A DNA stretch of 62,838 bases from Alphaproteobacteria bacterium (GTDB lineage Bacteria; Pseudomonadota; Alphaproteobacteria; RF32; CAG-239): the NCBI GenBank assembly GCA_017939155.1, contig JAGAZZ010000014.1, positions 1 to 62,838 of the forward strand, read 5' to 3'. The notes beneath the pieces are model-generated. The model did no database searches. It was not told the DNA's origin and saw nothing but the letters and a program-made list of their open reading frames with translations. Each line of letters starts with the position of its first letter. Position 1 is the first letter of the stretch. Shown piece by piece: positions 16,342 through 24,906 of this stretch. A program made the translations under genes and the position numbers.

Positions 16342-19300
16342 TTGCACATTAAAAACTTAAAAATAAATCAATTGATTTTAGTCTTGTGGATGGCATTCTT
16401 CTTTTGTTCTAATGCTAAAGCTGCAGACATCAGCGCTCTTGATTTTAATGGCGGTTTAATAGGAAAAGTTATTCCTGATGGCTCTGTAATCAATTTTGAA
16501 AATGAACTAATCGGTAATATAACCGCAGATGGTTTTGTTTTGAATGATAAAAAAGAACTAATTGGTGGAATTATTCCGCAAGGAATAGCGGTTTCCGTTA
16601 ATAATAGCATTTTGGGCAAAGTAAACAATGACGGTTCAGTAACGGGAGTGAATGATAGCCTTATAGGTAAGGTCTTGCCGACAGGTTTGATTGTTAATAA
16701 TAATTTTGACGTTATCGGAGCAGTAGTTTCTCCCGGTTTGGCATATAATGACAAAGGCGAGATAATCGGCAGAGTTTCCGGTGATGGTAAATTTTATAAT
16801 CTTTCAGGAGAAGCAACCGGTTTTGTGAGCGCTTCAGGTTATGTCTATATCTCAGCTAATGCAGATAGAAAAATTACTCTCGCAGGAAAACTAATCCCTT
16901 CAAAAATGATTGTATCATCTTTAGGCAAATTTTTAGGAAGTATCGGTCCGGATGGAAAAGTTATTGATTTAAAAAAGAATGTCATCGGGGCAATTCGGGC
17001 TAATGGTTTTGCATATAATGCCGACGGAGAAGCCGTTGGTCATACGGTAGAAAGTGGTTATGCTTTTAACTTTGATGGAAGCTATTTAGGCGTCGTAAGC
17101 TATAATGGCGAAGTTATTGATAAAGGTGAGGTGGTAGCCGTAACAACTTTTGATAATCGTGTGGTTAATAAAGATGGCAGCGTTATCGGGTTTAGCATAA
17201 ATATAGCAGCAACGGTCAATGATTTGAACGGAAAATTTTTAGGATATGTCTTGCCGGGAGGCTCTGTTGTCAAAGGGCGCACGGTCGTTGGAAAGATAGG
17301 AGCTTCAGGCAATGTTATTAATACCAAAGGTCAAATTATCGGATTGATAAACAGCAGGGGACCTATTTATGATTATTTAGGAGAACTAAGTGCTAACGCA
17401 GCTGTTAATGGTGCCGTTATGTCTTTAGACGGTATAGAAATAGGCTATATGCAAAAAGATAGAGCTTTTGACCGTAAACAAAAAGAAATAGGTTTGCAAC
17501 CGGGGATTCTATTAAATTTTGATAATTCCAATAGTTTTATCGGAATGAATGGTATCGGTTCAGTATTAAATCATAACAAAAAAGATTATAAAATCTCTCC
17601 GTATGGCTATATTTTTGATGAAACAAATGAGCTTTTAGGCAGAAATTATAAATTTTCGGAAGTTTATGCTCCGGATGGAAAAGTTTTAGCTAATATTACC
17701 AGTACAGGGCGTCTTGACAGAAATTCATCTGCGCCGCAAACAGCAAAATTAACTTCTTCTGGGTTGGCAATAGATGCAAATAATAATTTGCTTGGTAAAA
17801 CAATGGCAGGAATGTATGTGACGGATTTTATGGGTGAAAGTATCGGTAGCCTGAACCCGTCAAATTTAGTTGTCGATTTGAAAAATGAAATATCAGCTAA
17901 AGTGCTTCCTGATGGAAATGTTGTATCCTTAAATCAAAAACCGTTGGCAAATAGGGCGCGTATGGGAAATGCTACAGTTAGCATCAGTATCAATGGTGAC
18001 TATTTAGGAGCCAATATGTATGACGGCAATGTTAAAAACACAAATGAAATAATTGGCAGGGTAAGCTCAAATCAATTTGTTGTTGATAATATGGGAGGCA
18101 TATACGGAAAAGCGCTTGCATTTGGAGCTGTTGTCGATTCGTCTTGTAAATTTTTAGGTGTTGTCTCTGAAACTGGTGAGGCAAGAACTTCAAAAGGAGC
18201 CTATTTGGGAATGGTTTTAGCTAATAACCAGGTAGTAAACGAGGCTGAAGAAGTCATCGGTTATGTTGTAAATCCTAGAGCCATTAACAATCAAACTGGT
18301 GAAGTAATCGGTACGCAAACACCTTTGGGAACAGTCTTGAATTATAAAAATCAAAATTTAGGTTGTCAGGATATTCACCAAAAAATAAGAAATGCTCAAA
18401 ATGAAATTATTGGTTCAATTATTCCAAACACAACAGTAATGGATTTCAATAATAATATCATAGGGGCTACGGATTTTACCGGAAATATTATAGATTTATC
18501 AGGAGCAAATATCGGTTATGTCGGCACAGACGGCAGTGCATATTCCAAAACAGGAGAAAGTATTGGCGTTTTGTTTGAATATAATGTGGCTTTTGATGAT
18601 AAAAATATTTATTTAGGTCGGGTTAATTCTGAAGGTAAAATTATTTCAGACACCAAAGAAATTATCGGAACAGTGAAATATGATGGTAGCGTAGAAACAA
18701 AAGACAATAAAAAAGGATATGCTCTTTATGACTTATACGTTTATGATAATGAAGGAAAAACAGCCGGATATATTGCTCAAAACGGTCGTGTATACAGCAT
18801 AATGGGAGATATGAAAGGCGTTTCTTATCAAGGTTTTGTCTTAGATAAAAAACAAAATCTTATCGCCAGAGGAAACAGGGATTATAATATCTTAAATGAT
18901 AAACACGAAATTATCGGTTATTTGGAGCTTGATGGTCGAGTTATTAATGCTAAAAATATAGAGGTTGGTAAGTTAAGCGAAAATGGTGAAATTTTAGATG
19001 CGAACGGTACCGTAATAGCTAAAGCAAACCCATTGCAATATTATCGAAAAATCCAAAAAGAAGAAACTAGCGGTAGAGAAGAACAACTCCAAACAGGCAT
19101 ATCATCCCCGGAAGAAACGGAAGAGCAAAATGTCTCAGGCAAAACAGTGGGTATTAGTATTACACCCGGTGAAAATACACCTAAAGGCAGAGATAGCTCA
19201 GACGGGAATACGCCAAAAGGTGATACACCAATTGAACAAAGCGATGAAACGCAGTCATCTGTAATAAATAAAACTCCTGTCGATGCTGCAGGTAATGAAA

Positions 19301-20499
19301 TCGGAGCAGAAAACACCACACCGCAAGAGCAACCTGATAGGAAAAAAACAGGCAATAGCAGTAGCGAATGGGGGAAAACTGTTGGCAGAGGAATCACCAT
19401 TTCTCCTTACATTCCAGGAGATGAACCAACTAACGTCGGTCCTGGCGGTGGTATAGGTCCCGGCGGGCGTTACAATCCGCGTCGTGCGGCGATATTGCAA
19501 CAATTGCAGAATAATAGGCGTCGCTCGCTTTCTGGCAAAGTTATATCAAATTCAGCAGATACGGCGGCATATACCGGTTGGCAGGATGACTGGGGGTTAA
19601 ACCGTTCTGTATCTACCTTGCGTGTAGATATGAGTAATATGATTACGGCCGATAAACCGATACCGGCGGTGCTGGCTCGTTCTTTAATATCTTTAGGTGA
19701 AGCTCCTGTTACAGCAATTGTTGAACGAAATATATATGGCGATGCAGGCAGAAATATCATTATTCCGGCTGGAAGTCGTATTATAGGCGGATTGCAGGAA
19801 GCTGATGAAACAAGTCGTTTTGATGGAACAAGCGGCGGCGTAAAAATGGAAATCACTTGGGATAGAATAATCAGACCGGATGGTATTGCTTTTCGTATTT
19901 TAAGTGCGCAAACCGGCGATGCGCAAGGTCGCGGCGGTGGAGCACTCGGTTATGTTGATGAACAACTGGTGAAAAAATATACTTTGCCGATTTTTGGTAC
20001 CATGGCAACATCAGCAATTGCTTATATGATGGCGACCAATGAAGACGCAACAGGTGAGGTTGAAAACTCAAAGCAACAAGCTGCCTCAGATGCTAGGTCT
20101 AATTTCTTAGAGAAAATGGATGAAATCTTAGACCAGATATTAGCGAGTAAATCTCAAATTCAAGCTGTCACATTTGTTCCGGCCGGAACAAGAATTATTA
20201 TTTATCCGATGACAGACCTATGGTTAAGAACAACCAAAGATATCGAAAAAAATGTTGCTGGGTTGCGTGATGACCGTGTCAAAGATGTTTTAATTGATGA
20301 AAGCGATGTCGAAGAAGATAATACAAAACAGACGAAGGTTCAAGGCAATAATAATAACGCAAATAATAATGCACCGGCGAACAATAATCAACAACAAGGG
20401 GGAGGTGTGGCAATACCGCCACCGGCAGCAGACGGTTCAGGTATTTCGGTTCCCACAGAAGAAGACGAGGAAGATGGCGAAATTGATATAGCGTTTTAG
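16342..20499 (+). CDS. virB10: Secreted repeat protein with VirB10/TrbI C-terminal domain (split VirB10, distal half)
   Basis: I chose TTG 16342 as the start: GGAGG at 16330-16334 is 7 bases upstream and the protein then opens with a signal peptide (hydrophobic core, then NAKA before AD). An in-frame ATG at 16312 lacks a ribosome site and would mask the signal. Of the 1385 residues, ~28-900 carry degenerate 17-residue repeats of the same family as the upstream gene, ~903-1073 form a Thr/Pro/Ser/Glu-rich linker, ~1086-1306 match the VirB10/TrbI domain that builds the outer-membrane channel, and the tail is Asn/Gln-rich. The protein lacks the usual N-terminal VirB10 membrane helix, which is in the upstream gene. 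Confidence 0.92.
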   Translation: MHIKNLKINQLILVLWMAFFFCSNAKAADISALDFNGGLIGKVIPDGSVINFENELIGNITADGFVLNDKKELIGGIIPQGIAVSVNNSILGKVNNDGSVTGVNDSLIGKVLPTGLIVNNNFDVIGAVVSPGLAYNDKGEIIGRVSGDGKFYNLSGEATGFVSASGYVYISANADRKITLAGKLIPSKMIVSSLGKFLGSIGPDGKVIDLKKNVIGAIRANGFAYNADGEAVGHTVESGYAFNFDGSYLGVVSYNGEVIDKGEVVAVTTFDNRVVNKDGSVIGFSINIAATVNDLNGKFLGYVLPGGSVVKGRTVVGKIGASGNVINTKGQIIGLINSRGPIYDYLGELSANAAVNGAVMSLDGIEIGYMQKDRAFDRKQKEIGLQPGILLNFDNSNSFIGMNGIGSVLNHNKKDYKISPYGYIFDETNELLGRNYKFSEVYAPDGKVLANITSTGRLDRNSSAPQTAKLTSSGLAIDANNNLLGKTMAGMYVTDFMGESIGSLNPSNLVVDLKNEISAKVLPDGNVVSLNQKPLANRARMGNATVSISINGDYLGANMYDGNVKNTNEIIGRVSSNQFVVDNMGGIYGKALAFGAVVDSSCKFLGVVSETGEARTSKGAYLGMVLANNQVVNEAEEVIGYVVNPRAINNQTGEVIGTQTPLGTVLNYKNQNLGCQDIHQKIRNAQNEIIGSIIPNTTVMDFNNNIIGATDFTGNIIDLSGANIGYVGTDGSAYSKTGESIGVLFEYNVAFDDKNIYLGRVNSEGKIISDTKEIIGTVKYDGSVETKDNKKGYALYDLYVYDNEGKTAGYIAQNGRVYSIMGDMKGVSYQGFVLDKKQNLIARGNRDYNILNDKHEIIGYLELDGRVINAKNIEVGKLSENGEILDANGTVIAKANPLQYYRKIQKEETSGREEQLQTGISSPEETEEQNVSGKTVGISITPGENTPKGRDSSDGNTPKGDTPIEQSDETQSSVINKTPVDAAGNEIGAENTTPQEQPDRKKTGNSSSEWGKTVGRGITISPYIPGDEPTNVGPGGGIGPGGRYNPRRAAILQQLQNNRRRSLSGKVISNSADTAAYTGWQDDWGLNRSVSTLRVDMSNMITADKPIPAVLARSLISLGEAPVTAIVERNIYGDAGRNIIIPAGSRIIGGLQEADETSRFDGTSGGVKMEITWDRIIRPDGIAFRILSAQTGDAQGRGGGALGYVDEQLVKKYTLPIFGTMATSAIAYMMATNEDATGEVENSKQQAASDARSNFLEKMDEILDQILASKSQIQAVTFVPAGTRIIIYPMTDLWLRTTKDIEKNVAGLRDDRVKDVLIDESDVEEDNTKQTKVQGNNNNANNNAPANNNQQQGGGVAIPPPAADGSGISVPTEEDEEDGEIDIAF
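16425..19030 (+). repeat. Degenerate 17-aa coding repeats in the VirB10 distal gene
   Basis: Units such as ELIGNITADGFVLNDKK recur with the same 17-residue spacing as in the preceding gene, keeping the I/L-G pair and the D-G turn but with little DNA-level identity. The array is thus older or less homogenised than the regular blocks upstream. It stops where the Thr/Pro-rich linker begins. Confidence 0.8.
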
Positions 20500-20505
20500 A
20501 ATATA

Positions 20506-20534
20506 TTGACTGTTAAGCTCAAATAGGCTAAACT
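20506..20534 (+). promoter_or_regulatory. Candidate promoter of virB11
   Basis: TTGACT and TAAACT are separated by exactly 17 bases in the 75-bp gap after the VirB10 distal gene, with the virB11 start 40 bases downstream. The match to a sigma-70-type promoter is good, so the ATPase gene may be transcribed independently of the long upstream operon. Confidence 0.55.
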
Positions 20535-20574
20535 GAACAACAATGATTATGAAGATATTTTAGGGAGTAAAACA

Positions 20575-21555
20575 ATGGGAAAGTTGGAAGACCAGGTATT
20601 ATGTTCTGTCTTAAGACCGCTTGCCTATTGGTATGAGCAAGAGAACATCGAGGAGGTTGCAATCAACCATCCGGGAGATATATGGCTTCGTTTAAGAGGG
20701 AAACGCGCATTTCCCTGGGTGAACTATAAAGACCCGAAATTATCTCGCGAATATCTGACAAACTTGTTGCATATTATTGCCAATCTAAATGAACAGGAGT
20801 TTGACCCGATAAGCGGTTCTCCGGTTGTTTATGCCCGTATTCCGGGCGGACACCGTTTTACAGGAATAGCCGGTAAAAACATTGAATATGATTTAGATGA
20901 TGCTGCAACCGGGGGAATTGCCATTACGATTCGTTTGCATACAGATGATGTTGCTTTTGGTTTTAGCGATTACGGATTAGAACAAGGCAAAGAACTAAAA
21001 GAAATAAATCCGCTAAAAAATATCAAAGACCCTCATGACGCTTATGAGCGGTTACTGTTGGCTTTACGCCGAGGCGACCACATTTTAATTAGCGGGGGTA
21101 CCGGAACTGGTAAAACAACGCTATTAAATAATTTGCTAAAGTTATTAGATATACATAAACGCGTTATAACAGTAGAAGATACGCGAGAATTAAATGTTCC
21201 GCAACCAAATCGTGTACACGTTGTTTTATCTCGTACCGAGCAAACAAACAATATGGATTATTCTAAAGTAATTGACCTTATTGTTCGTTTTACGCCGGAT
21301 GCAATTATCGGTGGAGAAATTTCCACAAGTAATGCCGCCGCAATTTGGGAACTTATGGGGTCAGGTCACGATAACTGCTTGGCTACAATCCACGCTGAGA
21401 GTTCAACAGCCGCCTATGAAGCCTTTGTGAAACGTATTATGCGTACGCAACCACATATAGATGTAGAAAAAACAATTCAGGAAATGCGTAAAAAACTTCA
21501 CGTTGTCCAAATAGTCCGTGATGGCAATATTCGTGGTATAACTGAAATTACCTAA
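20575..21555 (+). CDS. virB11: T4SS traffic ATPase VirB11
   Basis: VirB11 is a hexameric cytoplasmic ATPase that powers T4SS assembly and substrate transfer. The 326-aa protein has the Walker A motif GGTGTGKTT near residue 173, an Asp-rich box (TVEDTREL) after it, a Walker-B-like PDAIIGGEI near 240 and the His box LATIHAES near 268, in the order expected of secretion ATPases. AGGGAG precedes the ATG. The gene ends convergently with engB, the two stop codons overlapping, which marks the right border of the T4SS locus. Confidence 0.96.
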   Translation: MGKLEDQVLCSVLRPLAYWYEQENIEEVAINHPGDIWLRLRGKRAFPWVNYKDPKLSREYLTNLLHIIANLNEQEFDPISGSPVVYARIPGGHRFTGIAGKNIEYDLDDAATGGIAITIRLHTDDVAFGFSDYGLEQGKELKEINPLKNIKDPHDAYERLLLALRRGDHILISGGTGTGKTTLLNNLLKLLDIHKRVITVEDTRELNVPQPNRVHVVLSRTEQTNNMDYSKVIDLIVRFTPDAIIGGEISTSNAAAIWELMGSGHDNCLATIHAESSTAAYEAFVKRIMRTQPHIDVEKTIQEMRKKLHVVQIVRDGNIRGITEIT

Positions 21556-22193
21556 AGCAAATCTGCAACTTCTGCCTTGAGTTCATCAAGAAAGAGATTT
21601 TTTTCCGAGCTGGTTTTTAAAACGACAATATGAGCGGCTGTATGTTTTTTTATGATTTCATTGGTTGCATTTATAACGTTGTCCAGCTCTTTTGCGCTTA
21701 TCTTGTCAATTTTTGTTAAAACGATTTGATAAGTAACTGCCGCTTTATCCAGCATATCCATTATTTCTTCATCAATTTTTTTGATGCCGTGCCTGGAATC
21801 AATCAACAAAAAAACACGCCGAAGATTCGCCCTGCCAACCAAATAAGTGTTAATAAGCTTTTGCCAATTATTAACAATATCCTTCGGGGCTTTTGCAAAG
21901 CCATAACCGGGTAGGTCAACCAAATATAATTTATCATCTAAATTAAAATAATTCAGTTGTTGAGTTCTCCCCGGAGTCGACGATGTCTTAGCCAATTTTC
22001 TCTGTCCGAAAAGCGCATTAATTAAACTTGATTTTCCAACATTGGAGCGACCGGCAAAAGCAATCTCTTCTCTGTCATCAGCGGGAAGCTGTTTTAATTG
22101 CGCAACGCTCAACACAAAATCGCATTTTTTATTAAAAAGCTCTTTTCCTTTTTGGAGGCGCAATTTTGTTTCTTCGCTGATATTTTCTTCCAT
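21552..22193 (-). CDS. engB: Ribosome biogenesis GTPase EngB (YsxC/YihA)
   Basis: EngB is a small essential GTPase for large ribosomal subunit assembly. The 213-aa protein has all GTPase motifs: G1 GRSNVGKSS, a G2 threonine in STPGRT, G3 DLPGYG and G4 TKID. Its ATG shares one base with the yidC stop (TAATG), so the two are translationally coupled. The pairing yidC-engB is common in alphaproteobacteria. At its 3' end it overlaps the virB11 stop by a few bases on the opposite strand. Confidence 0.97.
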   Translation of the reverse strand: MEENISEETKLRLQKGKELFNKKCDFVLSVAQLKQLPADDREEIAFAGRSNVGKSSLINALFGQRKLAKTSSTPGRTQQLNYFNLDDKLYLVDLPGYGFAKAPKDIVNNWQKLINTYLVGRANLRRVFLLIDSRHGIKKIDEEIMDMLDKAAVTYQIVLTKIDKISAKELDNVINATNEIIKKHTAAHIVVLKTSSEKNLFLDELKAEVADLL

Positions 22194-23872
22194 TAGTTTA
22201 CTCCATTTTTCTTCATAATGGTCTTTTGTTGGATAATCGAAAGGATGTTGCTCAATGTCCAGTAAATAACTAAACCGGAAGCAAAGTGTCCTAGCATAAA
22301 CGTAAAGAACACCGGCATCAAAGCAAACATCATCGCTTGGTCTTTATTAACCGGCGCCGGATTAAGCTTTTGTTGCATCCACATCGTAAAGCCCATAAAT
22401 ATCGGCCACAATCCTATGTCAATAAACCCTGGAACATATATATGCAACATTTGTGATAACGTCATCGGGTCAGGAGCAGATAAATCCTTAATCCAACCGA
22501 CAAAAGGAGCGTGTCTGATTTCAATTGAGATATTCAATACCTTGTAAAGTGAAAAGAAAATCGGAATTTGAATTAACATCGGCAAACAACCGGACGCCGG
22601 ATTGACTTTCTCTTTTTTATAGAGGTCAAGTGTTGCTTTTTGAATAAGCTGAGGGTTATCGGCATATTTGTTTCTAATGTCGGTAAGTTTAGGTTGCAAG
22701 GCTTTCATCTTAGCCATATTTGTATAAGACTTGTTTGCAATCGGAAACATACACAAACGAAGCAACGCCGCAAACAGCAAAATTGCCCATCCCATATTGC
22801 CCAAAAAGCCATAAAGAAAATCTAAAATATAAAAGAACGGTTTGGTTAAGAAATAATACCACCCGAAATCAACCGCTAAATCAAATTTAGAAAAGCCGTT
22901 TTTCTTTGTATAAGCGTCTAATAATTTAATTTCCTTAGCTCCGGCAAAAAGGTTGTAGGTATAAGTTTCAGACTGATGTGCCGGTATAATCATTCTAGAC
23001 CCAAGATAGTCAATTTGATAATTCTCATCACCATTATTTTTCAAGGTAACTTGCGCTTTATCTTTATTGCCTAAAACTAAAGAAACAAACCAATATCTGT
23101 CAGAAAAGCCAAGCCAGCCGCCTTTAGTGTCAAAGGTTTCGCTTTCATTTTTATCTAAATCGTTAAATTTAAATTCTTTTAAAGTGTTATCAATGACGGC
23201 ACTCATCCCTTCATGAACAACAGACCGCGAAGCCACATAACCTTCAATATTGCGGTTAATTAGCGCATACGGGAAAAGCTCAACCTCTCGGTCGGAAGTA
23301 TTAATAACAGTGTCTTGCACCGTAAAGAGATAATTTTTATCAAGAGTAATTTTGCGGACAATCTTTAACCCGTTATCATTATTCCAAGTTAAGGTAACGG
23401 GCTTTCCTTCTTCTAAAGTAGCCTCTTCGCTTTGCCATAAAGAGGAAGAGCTAGGTAAACTAAGCGATTTATCAAGTGAAAGCCAACCTAAATCAGCAAA
23501 ATAATGATTAGCTGTTTGCGCAGGTTTTAATAATTCGACTTTTGAGCTGTTATCATCAAGAGAAACATTATATTTAGTCAGATATAAGTCATCAAAACGA
23601 GCCCCTTTTAAACGGATGCTACCTGATACAGAGCCGTTTTGGAAGCTAAGCCGTCTATCCTGCTCAAGAACTTCTTTAGCACTTTTAAGTTTTTGTGAAG
23701 ACGTTTCTTCAGCAATAATTGCCGCTTGCGCCTGAGCCGCTGTTTTTTTTGTTTCGGCAATTTGTTCTTGTACAATGCTTTGCTTATTAATGCCGAAAAA
23801 ATAGTTAACCGAATAGATTGCCGCAAATGACAATAAAATCGCCCAAGATAAAGATTTTAATTCATCTTTCAT
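22193..23872 (-). CDS. yidC: Membrane protein insertase YidC
   Basis: YidC inserts and folds inner-membrane proteins, with or without SecYEG. This 559-aa protein has an N-terminal membrane helix (about 7-24), a large periplasmic beta domain as in Gram-negative YidC, and the conserved C-terminal group of five membrane helices with GCLPMLIQIPIFFSLY and the FTFMLGHFASGLVIYW segment. It lies downstream of rpmH-rnpA-yidD in the classic order and is followed by engB with a 1-base overlap. Confidence 0.97.
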   Translation of the reverse strand: MKDELKSLSWAILLSFAAIYSVNYFFGINKQSIVQEQIAETKKTAAQAQAAIIAEETSSQKLKSAKEVLEQDRRLSFQNGSVSGSIRLKGARFDDLYLTKYNVSLDDNSSKVELLKPAQTANHYFADLGWLSLDKSLSLPSSSSLWQSEEATLEEGKPVTLTWNNDNGLKIVRKITLDKNYLFTVQDTVINTSDREVELFPYALINRNIEGYVASRSVVHEGMSAVIDNTLKEFKFNDLDKNESETFDTKGGWLGFSDRYWFVSLVLGNKDKAQVTLKNNGDENYQIDYLGSRMIIPAHQSETYTYNLFAGAKEIKLLDAYTKKNGFSKFDLAVDFGWYYFLTKPFFYILDFLYGFLGNMGWAILLFAALLRLCMFPIANKSYTNMAKMKALQPKLTDIRNKYADNPQLIQKATLDLYKKEKVNPASGCLPMLIQIPIFFSLYKVLNISIEIRHAPFVGWIKDLSAPDPMTLSQMLHIYVPGFIDIGLWPIFMGFTMWMQQKLNPAPVNKDQAMMFALMPVFFTFMLGHFASGLVIYWTLSNILSIIQQKTIMKKNGVN

Positions 23873-23975
23873 ATTATAATTATCTCCTAAATCGCTTTTA
23901 AGCTAAGAACATTCTCCAACTTTCTAATACATAAAAGATGTATTGTAAAGCATGAAGGCTGTTTAATCCGTATTT

Positions 23976-24251
23976 TTATTTAAATTTATCAGACTTGTTT
24001 TCTTTTTTTAACGGGACGGGGTCTTCACCAGACCCTCCCCAAGGATGGCATCTGCAGATTCTTTTTACCCCCAGATAAATGCCTTTGATAAGTCCGTGAA
24101 CTTCAATTGCCTCAATCATATACTCGGAACATGTTGGATGAAAACGGCAGGCATTTGGCAAAAAGGGGGAAATGCCTTTTTTATAAAACTTTATTGTTGT
24201 GATAACTGCACCCTTTAGAAATAAAGATAAAATATCAAACATTTTTATCAT
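23976..24251 (-). CDS. yidD: Membrane protein insertion efficiency factor YidD
   Basis: YidD is a short membrane-associated protein that helps YidC-dependent insertion. The family signature is complete: [21 protein letters not shown], the HG/KG pair, [17 protein letters not shown]. The start is uncertain: ATG 24251 or ATG 24242, both overlapping the end of rnpA; an earlier in-frame codon would add unrelated residues. The length of ~90 aa fits the family. It sits between rnpA and yidC as in most bacteria. Confidence 0.94.
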   Translation of the reverse strand: MIKMFDILSLFLKGAVITTIKFYKKGISPFLPNACRFHPTCSEYMIEAIEVHGLIKGIYLGVKRICRCHPWGGSGEDPVPLKKENKSDKFK

Positions 24252-24639
24252 CCGCAATATCGTGCGATTCGATAACGCTCTGCGTTTCATTTTGCGGTAA
24301 AAAGTTTTTATTAATGCGTTTCAACGCATATATAGTGTCTTGCTTTAACTCTTTATAATCGCACTCTGCTGTTGAATTTCTGGCTATAAAAACATAGTCA
24401 ATCCCCTCAAAGGCATATTTAATCAAAACTTCACGCACAACGGCTCTGAGGCGCCTCTTGCTTCTATTTCGGATAACGGCATTGCCGATTTTCTTTGTGG
24501 CGGTATAGCCCACCATAATATTATCAGTTTTAGATAAACTGGGAGCCGCCTGCAGAACCATATTGCGTGTAGCAACATAAGAACCTTGGGCGACTCTTAA
24601 AAAATCTTTTCTTTTCTTAAAAGTAAGTATTTTTGTCAT
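24235..24639 (-). CDS. rnpA: Ribonuclease P protein component
   Basis: RnpA is the protein cofactor of RNase P, which trims tRNA 5' ends. The 134-aa protein opens with the typical LTFKKRKDF segment and has the diagnostic RNRSKRRLR motif near the middle. It starts 11 bases after rpmH and overlaps yidD at its end, so it is expressed from the rpmH promoter. Length is normal. Confidence 0.96.
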   Translation of the reverse strand: MTKILTFKKRKDFLRVAQGSYVATRNMVLQAAPSLSKTDNIMVGYTATKKIGNAVIRNRSKRRLRAVVREVLIKYAFEGIDYVFIARNSTAECDYKELKQDTIYALKRINKNFLPQNETQSVIESHDIADDKNV

Positions 24640-24650
24640 AGCTTAAAAAC

Positions 24651-24785
24651 TTAAGCTGAAAGTCTTTTACGACCTCTTGCACGACGAGCGGCTAAAACCT
24701 TACGACCGCCGGCTGTTGCCATACGAGTCCGAAAACCATGACGGCGGGCTCTGACGAGTTTACTCGGTTGATAAGTTCTTTTCAT
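24651..24785 (-). CDS. rpmH: 50S ribosomal protein L34
   Basis: A 44-aa, extremely basic protein beginning [18 protein letters not shown] and ending RGRKRLSA, which is L34 over its whole length. A CCGGAG ribosome site precedes the ATG. It heads the rpmH-rnpA-yidD-yidC-engB cluster and has a strong candidate promoter 72 bases upstream. Confidence 0.97.
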   Translation of the reverse strand: MKRTYQPSKLVRARRHGFRTRMATAGGRKVLAARRARGRKRLSA

Positions 24786-24856
24786 AATTAAAATCTCCGG
24801 TTAATTAGTTATTATTTAAAGGCTTGTCTAAAACAGCCTCTCGGTTTACAGCCCCC

Positions 24857-24885
24857 TTTATAAAAGCAATATATCAAGAAGTCAA
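24857..24885 (-). promoter_or_regulatory. Candidate promoter of the rpmH operon
   Basis: On the minus strand TTGACT and TATAAA are separated by exactly 17 bases, followed by a GC-rich run (GGGGG), which is typical of growth-regulated ribosomal promoters. It lies about 70 bases before rpmH and should drive rpmH-rnpA-yidD-yidC-engB. Confidence 0.65.
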
Positions 24886-24906
24886 TCTTTTTTTAAGCAA
24901 AAATAA

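Noticed and set aside
16312-16342. Frameshift breaking one virB10 gene into two
   Set aside because: The second gene has its own ribosome site and a signal peptide right at the junction, which a random frameshift would not create.
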